From Austropuccinia psidii (lineage: Eukaryota; Basidiomycota; Pucciniomycetes; Pucciniales; Sphaerophragmiaceae), in the NCBI GenBank assembly GCA_023105745.1, contig JALGQZ010000004.1:42149937-42213936 (forward strand): a stretch of DNA of 64,000 nucleotides. Reading direction: 5' to 3'. A model generated the notes under the pieces. It ran no database searches. It was not told the origin of the DNA and saw only the letters and a program-made list of their open reading frames with translations. Position 1 is the stretch's first letter. Every line of letters begins with the position of its first letter. Both the position numbers and the translations under genes were made by a program. Shown one piece after another: positions 48,541 to 60,692 of this stretch.

Positions 48541-51500
48541 ACAGAAACATCAGAGGATGTAAAAAATCCAACAAATTTAGAAATAAAAAAAGTAGTTCTA
48601 TTGCAATACTATGATTGAGTATTAATCCAAGATTTGGAGGCATAATTTCAAACAAAAAGATCCTCTTTTTATGACTGTTGGGAAGCAGTAGGTCGTGCAT
48701 GTGTAAATAATTCCATCATCAAGCTGAGCCGTACCTTGCACAAATTAATTAATCTTAGGTATGAACCGGGTAGTTCTTTGGAAACTCACATTGCTTAGTA
48801 GAAGAATATTAATGCCAAACATCCGTCGCTGACACAAAGCACTATGACCAGCATGAAACTAAGCAGTGACATGGCTTCTGTATCATTTATTCATATTTTA
48901 GATGTTGATAAAGAGTTAAGAGGACTATGCTAAACAATTTATGACCTAAAATCATTCAATTTCAATGCGATAACCTATCTTGTAGCAATGAAGAATTCTA
49001 GAAGGCAAAACAACAACTCCGTTATACTAATAACATATAAAAACAAGAATAAAGATTCAGGTAAACAGTAAAATCCTGAATATGCTAATAACTCTAAGAA
49101 GTATAGTAATAATAATAATTCAAATAATAAGAATAAGTCACTGTCAAATAAGTCTACTAACAATACAACAACTGACTCGGACAAAAGATTAGACATGTTG
49201 GAAAATTTTTTGTCTGAGCTTCAATAATCACTATAACATTCCTTCATAAACCTAGCCAATAAGAAAGTTCGTCTAAGTTCAGAATATGATGGTTTCATTT
49301 TTGACTTCATAAACTCCATAGAAAATACATCAGAATAAGGTGTTGCTTATATTTATTCAGGAGAAGTGTGGACTGTTTTAAATGATCTCATTCAAGTAAA
49401 TAAAAAAAAATCAATTTTTACAATGCTGTAAAGTTAACCCATGAAGGAACCTTGAAAGTCAAAGGAATCAAGTTGTTACCAGCTTATTATGTAACAAATG
49501 GGCCAATTTATCTTTCATTTTTCTCACAGCTATGTGATCATGGTCTTAAAATATTAACAAAGTCAAATATGATGATATTAAAGCAAGAAGAAAAAATAGT
49601 TGCATTTTTTCATTAAGAAGGAAATGTATTCTTAATTAAACTCCCAAAGCACCAATATATTCTACTAGTATAAGACAGTCTGACTGGAATATAACATTAG
49701 GTCATCCAAATGATATGTATCTAGAGTTTATTATTAAGAAAGACAAGATCAAGGGTTCTTATGCCAAAACCAGAAATTTCGAAATGTAAAAACATGCACA
49801 GATCAATAATCATCCACATTCAGTACACTTACCACAATCAAAACCACCATTTTATAAGCTCAACATGGATACTCTCCAAATATCAGTTTTCAATATAAAT
49901 GGTTATCAATACATCATGGTATTGGTAGATTATTATAGTAGATAAAATAGGATATATTTTTTAGAAAAGAAATTTGAAGCTGAAAAATATATTGAGTTTT
50001 TTGTAAATGAATTGAAAAACAAAACTAAAAATATTCCAGTGTTTTTGCATACTCATTGAGGTGGAGAATCAAGCTCAAATATCTTTGTAACAAGATTAAA
50101 GACCAGAGGCATCTACCTTGAAAGTGGTCCTCCTCACTCACCTCAGAAAAACAGAGTAGCCAAAATATTCAATCAAACCCTTCTATCAACAATTATTTGC
50201 TTAATCAGTCAACCCAAGGTTTCTACTAGCTACTGGGATGAAGAATCTACTGATTTTCATTATTATTGAACTTATTTCCACATAAGTATTGATCTATGCA
50301 ATCTCCTGTTGAGGTACTAGAAAAATCAAACTGTCTAATTAAGCCAAAAATAGATCATAAAAAACTCATACCTTTTGGAATGAAAGTTTTAGTTCAATTC
50401 CTATCTAATTTCTGAAGGTTGGAAAAACCAGGGGAAGCTGTCAAGGAATTGACTTTTGAAAAATATTCAGATGGCTTAAGAGTTTTGAATCCATAAACTG
50501 GCAAGATTCGAATATCTCATTATTATATTGTCTCAAAAAATGAAATCACATCTAATATGAGACAACAAGAAGAGATTCCACAAAATGAAATTGAATTATA
50601 AATTACAATTAAACAAGAAGACCCAAGAGAAGTTCTATTTTTAGAACAAGAATATTCAAAAAAGAACATTGAATAATAGAGAATCAAATAGTTATTGCAC
50701 CAACTTCATACGCATCCAAAACCAACAAGCACTATAGATGAAAACCAGTCAATGGGAAACCAGCTCGAAGGATTTCAAGTCGAGTTAGTCAAGAAAAATA
50801 TAATTGAAGGAAAACTCACTCAAAAGGTTCCAGATAGATTAACTCTTAAATATATAGTACCTTATTCTCAAGCAGTGTCAAACAGTACTGAAAAATTAGA
50901 CTGGTAAAAAGCAGTGGGTAAGGAATTTGAATCTTTGATGAGTCACAATACAGGAGGACTGGTTCCATATTCTAACAGCTACAAAAAGGTTATTGGGGGT
51001 CTGTGGTTACTATTTATAAAAAGTAATTAATATGGAGAGGTTTATAGGTGTAAAGCTAGATGGATGGTGTTTGGGAATCATCAAGAACACATGCTTAAAT
51101 ATTTTGACACTAGGGCCTCAGTAGGAAGAAATGAAACTTCTAAAACTTTTCCATCACTAGTAGTAAAATTGAGCGTAGTGGCATATCAATTCAATATTGA
51201 AACAGTATTTTTACATGGTGATATGGATGCAGTAGCTTATTTGAAACAAGTTAGAGGTTATAAAAAACCAAGGAAAGAAAGTTGGTATGGAATATAAACA
51301 AATTTTCGTACGGTAAAAAACAAGCACCTTGTATGTGGAAGGCTAAACTTACATTAGTTTTAAATGAACTTGTGCTGCAGATTTAAGTATCTGAAAAATC
51401 CCTCTTTATAACTGAACACCATTCTATAATATTAAACATCCATGTCAATGATGGATTTCTAATTTGGAAGTCAGAAATTTGTTCAGCTAATTTTTTTCAA

Positions 51501-52040
51501 AACTAAATTTTAAGCTTAAAATTAATTTCAAAAAGGAGCCAACCCAGAATCTTGGATATTGTCTTACTTGGAAAAAAATCACATACTTCTAAATCAAACT
51601 GATCTCATCAAAAAACTTCTATACCAAAACTATATCTCTCTATGTAAGGCAGTTGATACTCCCTAAAATCGAGACTTTCTTCAAGAAATAGATTCTGAAA
51701 AATCAGACATGGATGTCACTCCCTATCAACAGGCTATAGATAGTTTGAACTATATTGCACAACACAAATTCCCTGATATAATTTTACAGTTAATTAATTA
51801 TGTGAAGAATCGGGTAGCATTAAAACATCTAATGAGGTATCTGGAGGGTACCATGAACTTTAATTTAGTTTACTAAAGGTCAACTACTCCAAAATTACTA
51901 AGCACTTTAAATGGGTGGGAAGATTCATGTTACACAAATGCGAAATATGACAGGAAATCAAAAACAGAGAATTTTATACAAGTATTCAATAATACAGTAG
52001 TTTGGTTGAGAAAAAACAAGCAGTTGTAGCTCAGGCTTCC
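48541..52040 (+). pseudogene. Ty1/copia gag-pol relic
   Basis: Order of recognisable pieces: a Gag (UBN2-like) segment at 48560-48960 (FYDCWEAVGRACVNNSI-type reading, SRTLHKLINLRYEPGSSLET); a Lys/Asn-rich linker to 49200; a protease at about 49335 reading AYIYSGEVWTV where AxIDSGA is expected, so the catalytic Asp is lost; a pre-integrase and integrase core at 49640-50250 broken by several frameshifts; a linker; then reverse transcriptase (RVT_2-like) from 50680, with ARWMVFGNHQEHMLKYFDTR across 51058-51117 and FNIETVFLHGDMDA at about 51195. The YVDD box at about 51445 reads HVNDGF. RNase H is missing beyond 52040. No LTR is attached on either side. Confidence 0.85.
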
Positions 52041-52356
52041 CCTTTGGGAATACTGGACGCTTTTATATATACCACATCCTGTACCAAGCAGTACTCCCGA
52101 GATTTTTATTGTAAATTTTCCATATGTTACTTAACCGGCCGGGATTACCATAATCAGGAGGGGTTACCGGCTGTCATCTAAGACATAACCTTGACTCATT
52201 GACTCCCTTTTCACCCTGTTTGATTTGTGTTTATCCTTTGTTTTATTTTCATTACGTCTCTTACATTGTCTTTTTTGATTCTCTTTTGAATTCTCTACTT
52301 ATATTTCCTGATTTTTCTAAAAATTTAATCAATTTTTCATATTTTATATTTCATAA
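52041..52356. other. Spacer between copia and hAT relics
   Basis: Contains a GC-richer patch at 52130-52190 (AACCGGCCGGGATTACC; GGGGTTACCGGCTGTC) with short inverted words CCGGC/GCCGG. It then gives way to a T-rich stretch just before the hAT relic, perhaps the hAT 5' flank. No gene is recognised. Confidence 0.35.
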
Positions 52357-53307
52357 ATGTCCTCAACAGCAGCAACATGGCCTTCCAGGGATACAAAAGC
52401 AAGTCAAGACAATGTTGGACATTAAATTGATCCCTCAAATATTGAAGTGGCCTCCAAAACCAAATGGTCATGGGTATGGGTTTATTTTGTTGAGTTTGAT
52501 GATTCTTTTGTTGGATGTCATGTTATGGATAAATTGGAAAAACCATTCAAAAAAGATCCAGCAAGATTTGAAAGGAAGTACCAAAGGCTTGTCTGATCAT
52601 CTGGTGGGTTTCCATTAATTACAGAATCCAAATAAGAAGCCACAGATGGCAATCGGGACCCTTGATAAATATGTTAAGAATAGGAAACCAAAAAAGGTAA
52701 GTTGACTTTTCTCTTGCTTTTTTTATATTAAAAATGATCATTCACCCCACCCTTTTCAGCTATTGTGCCCAGAATCTCTTAAAATGGCCCTCATCTATTT
52801 TTTTGCCAATAGCGATCTCCCATTTTCAATCAGAAAATTGAGATCTTTTCAAGCTCTTCTGGAGTTATGTCATCCTGATGTTCAGAATATATTAGTAAGG
52901 CAAACAGCATTGACTTCTCATCTCTCCAAAATCTTTTTTCCATCAACAACACCTCCATGAAATATTGAAACTAACAAGCACAGAAATTTTCTTTACAACT
53001 GATTTTTGGACTAGTCCAAATGTCATAACTTTCCTGGGTGTCCCTGCCCATTTCATGAGCAGTGACTTAAGCTTACTTCAATCCTCATTGGCCTCCATCC
53101 AATTGAAGGTCAGTTTTTTATCTTCATCTTTAACTAAATTTGGAATTTAGTGTCTAATAATTGTACATTTTAGGTTCAAAATCAGGGGCAGCACTTGCCA
53201 AAACCTTTATGAAATTCTTAGAGAATCTTCATGAGTGGTGCTATACTGCAAGATTTCACATTTTACCTGCCGCACATCCCAAAACCATGCCCCACCAGTG
53301 TTTCTAA
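52357..53307 (+). pseudogene. hAT-type transposase, N-terminal part
   Basis: ATG 52357 opens MSSTAATWPSRDTKASQDN, then a stop, followed by KTKWSWVWVYFVEFDDSFVG, a BED-finger-like region in rust hAT proteins. An intron candidate is 52697-52759 (GTAAGT..TTTCAG). The next exon reads MALIYFFANSDLPFSI and FQALLELCHPDVQNILVRQT. After a frameshift near 52960 it continues FFTTDFWTSPNVITFLGVPA (the first acidic DDE-like residue lies in TTDxWTS). A second intron candidate is 53109-53173 (GTCAGT..TTTTAG), followed by GAALAKTFMKFLENLHEW and a stop at 53307. The C-terminal half is not contiguous; see 57700-59125. Confidence 0.72.
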
Positions 53308-53514
53308 ACACAATTTTATTTTAGCTCCATTGCTAAAAATTCCCTTTGGGTTTCCAAATTTAGCAACTCAATAACTCCCCAGAACAAATTAAATTTCTGT
53401 TAAAGTCAGTTGATCTTGCTACTTCTACCAAATCTCTATTCTGTTTTCTCATAAAAAAATTCCTTCATTCAATCTTTTCATACCAAAAGCTCAATACCCC
53501 TCATTAATCAACAA

Positions 53515-54479
53515 TGGATTAAAATGTGGACCCAACTCTCTTTTCTGGAGATGAACCACCCTCATCAAGAAGCTCAATAAATTCTTATGGTTCTTCTTCA
53601 ACAATTACTTGTTTGTGGTTTCTCAGTGAAGTTTCTCTCTTACTTCATCTTATGAATTTTCATTTTATTTTGGTGTCAAAAATATAGAAAAAACCAAGTC
53701 AATCAGCAAACTACAATGATCTAGAAGATATACAGCTGTTCCAATTGTGGATTGCAGTTTCAGAGGACCCATTAACTGGAACTGATCAGACCAACAGAAC
53801 CTTCTGGGCACATGTATTGCAAAGCTATCAGAAGGGAACACCACATACAAAACAGAAATCAGTCAGCCGCAAGAGTTGTTGGGGTTCTCTTCAACATTAT
53901 TTCAATAAATTTACTGGATGTGTTCAGAAAATGCACCGAATGAACCAAAGTGGGGTGACTGCTCATGACCTAATTTCAAAAGTAAAAAATTTATATTCCA
54001 AGATTTACAAAAAGCCCTTTGTCAATATGTCAGCATACAACATACTATCAAAGGCACCTAAATGGAATAATCACATGCAAGATCTGGAGAAAACCAGCTT
54101 CAAGCACAAAAAACCAAAGTATGAACGTCAAGAGCCATTAGCTTCGTCAATGCCAGTTGAATCTGATACATCACAACCTACTGGCCAAAATCGAATGAAG
54201 ATGCTGATTGCTGAGTCCAAAGCAAATAAATGCAAAAGTACTATTGAAACCCAAAAGCAAATTTCTGGAAACACAGAAAAACAAATTAAAGCCTTGTATG
54301 AGCAAAGTGCAGCACTCAAAACAATTGCCAAAGATGTCATCATGAGTAAAGACATAGAAAAAATGGATGGGAGGCAGCATGATTATTACAAAATGAAGCA
54401 GGAGATAATACTGAAGCAAACAAGGGATGATCTATCAAGACTAAGAAATGTTGAGGGCACCGAGGAAATTGAGTTTTGA
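53515..54479 (+). CDS. PIF/Harbinger-associated Myb/SANT-like DNA-binding protein
   Basis: The second protein of PIF/Harbinger elements is a Myb/SANT-type factor needed with the transposase. The candidate first exon starts at ATG 53515, but its third codon is TAA; it continues DPTLFSGDEPPSSRSSINSY to about 53610. An intron ending ATATAG at 53689 precedes the long open exon. That exon reads DLEDIQLFQLWIAVSEDPLT (trihelix-like start), then FWAHVLQSYQKGTP, LQHYFNKFTGCVQKMHRMNQ, a linker, SSMPVESDTSQPTGQNRMKM, and a helical Lys/Glu/Gln-rich tail resembling the C-terminal region of NAM-associated proteins. The exon has no stop for over 250 codons (TGA 54477-54479), unlike its partner transposase. 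The in-frame stop near the start means the protein may need an alternative start, or is dead. Confidence 0.7.
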
Positions 54480-56184
54480 TATTCTTTTTTATCATGATGA
54501 AGCTTTTGGCCTTGTAATTTCTTGGTCATTATGAGTAATGTTTGCCTTATCTTGAGAGTTAGTTGTGCTTGTTGGGAACAAAAACCTTTTTTTCAAATTA
54601 AGTTGTTTTGAATTTGAAAAATATAATTCTTATTGTACTTCAAATGAGAGTTTTTTATAATAAAAATGATGCTATTATAAAATTATGACACTTTTCAGTA
54701 AGACATTTTTCTTTCTTAAAATTCTTCATGAGAAAATTACAACAACATGTGATAGAAATCTTACTAAATTTATCAAAATTCATTTTTCAAAAATTTTTGT
54801 TTTTCTGAAAGACCAACTTCTTATACAAAAATAAAATAAATTGAATGAATGTGATCATTTAAATAAATAGAAATGATAAATATTAAACAAATACCACAAT
54901 TTAAATTAATTAGATTACTGAAATAAAATCAAAAATGGTTTTTAATTGTGAAAAAAGTAAAACCAGTTCAGGATAAAATATTCCAATGAATAAAACTGAT
55001 AAAAAAATAAATAACGTTAAATTAATACGATAATTTGAATGAATAAGAATACTATAAATAATAGAAATATACAATCATATTAAGAAACAATATTAATAGT
55101 TAGCGTAAATAAATAAAAAGTAATAAAGTCAAAAAAATAAGTCAAATATTCTCAATTAGATCATAAGAACTAATAGAACTAAAGTCAATAGATGAAATAA
55201 ATAAGAAGGATCAGAGAGATATAATAACAAAGTAAAACCAATGAAAGTTCCATAATATAATGGGAATCTTCAAGATTTCATTATTATGATAATAGAAAAT
55301 TGCAATTAAAGTAATAGAAACTTCATCATTTAAAAAATAAAAAATATATTTTTGAAATAATAAAAATTCAATTATCACATTAATAAATAAGATTCTATTA
55401 ATAAAAATAACTTTATTTTTAAAAAAATAATAAAAACTTCAATATTGAAGTTAAAACAATCTTATGATTCAAATAATAACAAAAAGTCTTACTACAATAA
55501 TAAGGTTATTATTCAAATAATAAAAGAAGTTTCATTATCCATTGAGTAATAATGCCAATGTGATCATTATTTCAATAATCATTTTACTATCAAAATAAAC
55601 CCAATTTTATCATTATTTTGATAATAATTTTATGACTGTTCTAATCATGATGTCATTAGTATTTTGATAATAATCTTATCATTAAAATAAAAAAAATTGT
55701 ATTATTTAAATAATAAAAATTTTATTCTTAAAATAAAAACAAAATTTTTATGATTATAACATAAAGAATGGTTTTATTCAAACATTTTTATTCTTTAAAT
55801 GATAGCAATTCTATTCTGAAAGTGATTAAAACAGTCTTATCATAAAAATAAAAGCAAAAACTTCATTATCAAGATAATGATAACATTTTTTTTAGTATAA
55901 TAATAGAAAGGTTATTATCTCTATTGATTATCTAACAATGTTTAAGGTAAAATATTAATATCTTATTATATCCAATGTTGAAGATTTGAAAATAATTAAA
56001 TTCTAATTAGCTTTTGTTACTCAGATTTTCTTTGTGAATTTTGTAATTGAAAACCTTACACATAATCAATGGTCTCAAAGGCATTCAAATTAAATTAATT
56101 TCATTCAAGATTTAATATGTTTTAAAATGTAATTTTTTTTGAATATTACAAGATTGAAGATAATTTTATAGTTAAACATTCAAG
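54480..56184. other. AT-rich spacer inside the Harbinger element
   Basis: About 1.7 kb between the convergent Myb-like and transposase genes. It is dominated by AATAATAAAA-type sequence with many TTATCATT/AATGATAA dyads. No ORF or repeat could be delimited. Confidence 0.5.
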
Positions 56185-57580
56185 CTCTCACCTTTTTGTG
56201 CCCATAGGTGCTCAATAAGATCAAGCTTGAGAGCCTGATGGGATTTTGAGCTTTGTAGCTGTTTGAGACAAGTGACACAATTAGAAAAGACTTTGTTATA
56301 AAAATTACATCTAATTTCAGCTTAAGGTAAGAAATCTTCAAGATATAGCCCTGTTTCATCCTCCACAATCATATTGTGGAGGATGATACATGATTTCATG
56401 ATATTATTAATTTTCTTCTGGCACCAAATATGTGTTGGAGCTTTAATAATTGAAAATCTCAATTGGAGAACCCCAAAGGCTCTCTCAACATATTTTCTTT
56501 CTGATCCTGCATCTGTGCAAAGTACTATGCAAAAGCAAATATTCATTAGCAATCAGATAAAACTGTCATTAATACCAATACATACCTGTCTTTTGGCCCC
56601 TTGTGGCTGACTGATGGTCTTCACTAATGTGGCCCAATCAGGGTAAATACCATCAGCAAGGTAGTATTCCATTTCATAGTTGGATCTGTTGATGGTATAC
56701 CTGCATGGTGGAGCATTCCCAGTTAAGATTTGATCAAAGAGTGGTGAGTTATTGAGCACATTGAGGCCATTGTGAGAGCCTGGCATGCCAGAACCATAAA
56801 TTTTGCAATAAAACTGCTTCAAGTATCAATGTGGGTGCCTTCAATTAAAATTAATTAGACAAAACCTGAATAAAAACCAAATCTATGGAATAATAACAAA
56901 CCTTTTCCTTTCCTATATGCTGCCCTTCCCAAGCACAAGGGCAATTTTTCCACACCCAGTGCATACAATCAACAGAACCAAGCATTCCAGGAAATCCTCT
57001 CTTCTCCCCCATGTTCATTAAGTGCTCAATGTTGTTTTTATTTGGATATAAAAGGTATGTTGGTCCATAGAGTTCAATTATTCCTTCCCAGAATTGATGT
57101 AAGCTTCTGAGTTAAGTTTTTTCAGATAATTGCAGGTATTCATCCACTTGGTCTGCTGAAAAACCATATGAAAGCTGTTGCATGGAAGCAGTAATCTTCT
57201 GAAGGCCAGTGAGTCCAATCTGTCCAGCTGCTTTTTTTTCTTGCTTTAAGTATGGATATTGTTTTTCTAATGCTGATACAATTTTGAGAAATAAAGGTCT
57301 TTGCATTCAAAATCTTTGTCAAAAGAATTGATTGTTATACATTGCATCTTCACTGAAATAATCCTTGTACAGTCTCTGAGCACAACCTACATAATCACAA
57401 AAGTGATTACCATATTTTCCAGGCTGGGATCCTCCATGAGAACATTGGTTGAATGCGTCCAAGTAAAAAATGTCAGATGATTGTTGATTGGTGAGCAAAA
57501 CCTGTGTTGTTGTTGTTTAAATGACTTTGATTATCCAAAGAGTAATCATTTGATTTAATTATTTGAAAAGCAAGGAGTGA
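56185..57580 (-). pseudogene. PIF/Harbinger (HARBI1-like) DDE transposase
   Basis: Reading leftward: HGGSQPGKYGNHFCDYVGCA near 57430; MQRPLFLKIVSALEKQYPYL at 57306, then GLTGLQKITASMQQLSYGF and DQVDEYLQLSEKT; a shifted frame at about 57040-56910 with GFPGMLGSVDCMHWVWKNCP, carrying the first catalytic Asp; then an intron-like gap. The 56553-56822 ORF has GMPGSHNGLNVLNNSPLFDQ and YYLADGIYPDWATLVKTIS (second Asp). The 56322-56552 ORF has KYVERAFGVLQLRFSIIKAP (catalytic Glu) and IILHNMIVEDE. DLIEHLWAQKGES at about 56190 is the C-terminus. At least three frame changes and stops are present. It is convergent with the Myb-like gene at 53515-54479, as in two-gene Harbinger elements. Confidence 0.82.
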
Positions 57581-57699
57581 GAAAAAGGAAAAAAGGGTGA
57601 AGAAGAAAAATAAAATAAAAAATGTTGGAAGATAAAAAAACACTTTCTGTGAAAGCCAGTTTTTAGCTACGCTGAAAATTTGCACAACAATCTGGGAAG
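57581..57699. other. Junction between Harbinger and hAT relics
   Basis: A/G-rich on this strand (AAAAAGGAAAAAAGGGTGAA). The terminal inverted repeat of the Harbinger element should lie near here and near 53310-53500, but I could not match the two ends. Confidence 0.3.
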
Positions 57700-59125
57700 C
57701 TATTGCACAGCTTGGGAGAGCTATTCAGTGATCTACCTCCATGTGGTTTTGCGCCGCTCATGGAGATGCTCTTAGGAATTTACACCCTGAAGAGTTCAAT
57801 AGTCTGTATAACAACTGATAATGCCTCATTAAACTCACAACTGGCTATTGAAATTGAAAATCAATTTCCTGAATTTTGTGCTGAGCAGCCAGCAATTGAA
57901 GGTATGGCTCACACTATCCATCTTGCAGTCTGAGATGGACCAAAAGCCCTTGGAGAAACTCCAGAAGAACTTGTGACACCAAATACAAATGATAGCCATG
58001 TCCCAATGTCTCTCGCCAATATGATCAATTATCCTGACAGGCTCCACCTCAACTAAAATTCAATCATTTCACTAATATCTTGATTGGCCACCTATTAAAA
58101 TCAAAGTCCCCAGCTACATGAGAAGTTCATTACTACCATCCACCTGGTGTACAATGATTCAAAACCAACAAAGTCTGTCACCCTTTTGTCCCATGTCTCC
58201 ACAAGATGGAATTCCATGTATGAGATGCTTAATTGTCCATGGACCCTCAAAGATGTTTATCATCATTTCTGTAGCACTCTCAATCTTCAAAAGTATCATC
58301 TTTCAGCCATTGAATGGGAAAAATTCAAAGTGATTATTGACTTCCTTCACCCCCTCCATGAAGCAACACACATTATCTGTGGATACAAATATCTAACAAT
58401 CAATCATGCATTGCCCCTTTATATTCTCTTATTCAAGCATATTCAACAAGTAAGTACTCCTGTCTAGATAAAAGAGCATTTTACCAATATTATCTTCAAT
58501 AGGCTTTTCAACAGTATGACATGGCACAAATCACACCAGCAGAAGAGGCCATGATCAATATGCTAACAAAATATCTCCACATTCTTCTTCGCAAAACTCC
58601 TATAATATGTTCCACCATCCTTGATCCTTGATTCAAATTGCATTTTTTTTCAACAAATGAGGCCACTTTGCAATTGCTTGGTACATCATCTAAAGAATTG
58701 AAAGAAGGATTCGAAAATGAAGCCAAGAAGAATTTTACCAATGATTCAAATGTACCCAGTTCAACACAAGTTGAGATGGCCCCATAAGGTCTTTATGATG
58801 AATTATATGAATCTTCCACACCTGACCAAAGCACCTTGGAAAATGAGCTCAATAGGCTCTTAGTGGAAACATCAGAACAAAATTCAACTAATGTCTTAGT
58901 TTTTTTGGAAGACCCAAAGGAATCTCTTCCCAACTCTTGGGAAAATGGCTTAGAAGTTTCTCTCAATCCCAGAAACTAGCATTCCCTCAGAGCGTATTTT
59001 CTTCATTGGGAGAAAATATTAACTTTTCAGTGAGCTTCCCTCTCCCCAATGCATATAGAGCAACTAGCATGCATTAAAGACTGGGCTCATACATTTGGGC
59101 ATCTTTACTCAGAGATTGACAAGAT
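57700..59125 (+). pseudogene. hAT-type transposase, central and C-terminal parts
   Basis: KSSIVCITTDNASLNSQLAI (second catalytic Asp), then IEGMAHTIHLAV (the CMAH position, Cys replaced by Gly) and SHVPMSLANMINYPDRLHLN. The 58147-58467 ORF has LLSHVSTRWNSMYEMLNCPW, the conserved TRWNSTY-type motif, and KYHLSAIEWEKFKVIIDFLH. The stretch continues through LQLLGTSSKELKEGFENEAK and ESSTPDQSTLENELNRLL. After a frameshift near 58930 there is FPQSVFSSLGENI and ASLSPMHIEQLACIKDWAHT, the hAT dimerisation region. Multiple stops; dead. Confidence 0.82.
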
Positions 59126-60356
59126 TTAAAAAATTTCTTGTTTTTTCACTTATTTTTTAAATTTTATTTGCAAATGGTTTCAAAAAAAGCGGCCCCCTTG
59201 GGATTTTTGCACATCCCCGTACCCCTTCCCGTGCCACTTCCTGATGCAGTGTAAGAGATTGAAGCTCTCCCCGTGCACCGACCCTAGGGGCAGTACACTA
59301 GGGAATTCCCTAATCGTCGGGTTCGGGCGGCAGCCTGAGCTATAGCGCAGTCAACAACCAAAGCAGAGTATACATCTATGAGTATTTGTGAAAAACAGAT
59401 GAGATGGTTGACATTTTTTTTGAAGGATCTTGGTGAACAAACTGGTAAGCCTATTTCATTCAATGACAATTCAGGTGCTTTTATTATTTTTTTATCATCC
59501 TTGTAAATTCTTTTCTTACATACTGAATCTGTTATTAGAGATATTATATTTGGTATCTATTCTCATCTATAGGTATTGTTCTTTATTTTATGTTAAAATT
59601 GCTACACTCCTGACTCATTCAATGATGCTTATTACTTCAAGTGTTATTAACTACTAGCTTTAAATTTATACTCATAGCAATTACAAGTCTTATAAAACAC
59701 TTCTCATTGCATATCCAACTACACTTTGTCAAAGAGGCAATCAAATCCTCAGAAATAAAGCTAAAATACACACCAACTAGAGAAATTCTAGCTTATTTTT
59801 TCGAGAAATGGTCAGGTGCGCCCCCGCTGCAGCACGCACTAACATTTCTGAGCATTCTCCACCTGGGAGGGAGGGGTGGTGGTGAAATAAGCAATCCTAA
59901 CCCTAAGGAGGATCTCCAACCTCTCACTCCCAAAGCCAATAACCAGTGTCACTATTAACCCTAACCACTAGGAGTGTACATAACAACTCCCTAGGTCAAC
60001 TCAACTACTCAACAACCTCGCCAGTCAATGCTACCAAAATCACATACCAATTTCTCCAACACGTTTCCATCAACCTTGTCTTTCCTCACTTCTGCCTTGC
60101 ATTTCATCCCCTCTCTTTTTCTCCCTCTTATTTGCCTACTTCTTTTTAAACCTGACAATATTGCTTGACTAGGTACGCAGTCACCATAGTACTTATCACT
60201 GGATAAAAGCCACTTCTAACGTCTTACTTAATCATCCAGACTAAATTTTCCGTGTTCCTAATAAAGCTGTGCTATCCTTGCTATTAACACAACCTGTTGT
60301 TCACCTTTACGTATCTTGTCTGCTCACCATATCTTACCTTTAGTTTCCATTCTAAC
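59126..60356. other. Region of rising GC, no clear gene
   Basis: From about 59200 the DNA becomes noticeably less AT-rich. The 59641-59958 ORF includes VKEAIKSSEIKLKYTPTREI then a Gly-rich run; it may be upstream hAT sequence but is not diagnostic. The segment 60200-60356 is open in places and leads into the relic below. Confidence 0.35.
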
Positions 60357-60692
60357 AGAAGCTGTTTCTTATCTTCAAAATCAACATCCAATTTCCAAAG
60401 GTGAACACATTGCTGATTATTGGAAGGTATTTTACTTGATAACTTTGCTACAATTAAGCTTATACTGATAAAATCTTGTTTTTAGAGGCAAACGATAATG
60501 GGGGATTTCCCAAACTTGGGAAAGATCACCTTAAAATATTTAAGCATCCCAGAATCATTCGCAAGCATTGAGAAGGTGTTTTCGCACGGTGGGCAATTAT
60601 GAACACCCTCAAGGGCAGAATTGGGCTTGTGTGCAATTGCTCACCTTACTTGTTTGAAAGAGCGGCACAATGATGAGACCCCTCCTTATTAG
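60357..60692 (+). pseudogene. Second hAT transposase relic, C-terminal dimerisation region, one intron
   Basis: Exon EAVSYLQNQHPISKGEHIAD ending YWK, then an intron 60427-60485 (59 nt, GTATTT..TTTTAG, phase 0). The next exon opens RQTIMGDFPNLGKITLKYLS, continues IPESFASIEKVFSHGGQL, a TGA stop, and AELGLCAIAHLTCLKERH to TAG 60690-60692. The pattern W(K)..P.L...A..YLSIP.S.ASxERVFSxG is the hAT C-terminal dimerisation signature. Only one stop disrupts it, so it is younger or less decayed than 57700-59125, and it belongs to a different hAT lineage. Confidence 0.75.

Noticed and set aside
59300..59350. tRNA-like GGTTCGGG (B-box-like) segment
   Set aside because: No acceptor stem, anticodon arm or A-box at the right spacing could be drawn on either strand.
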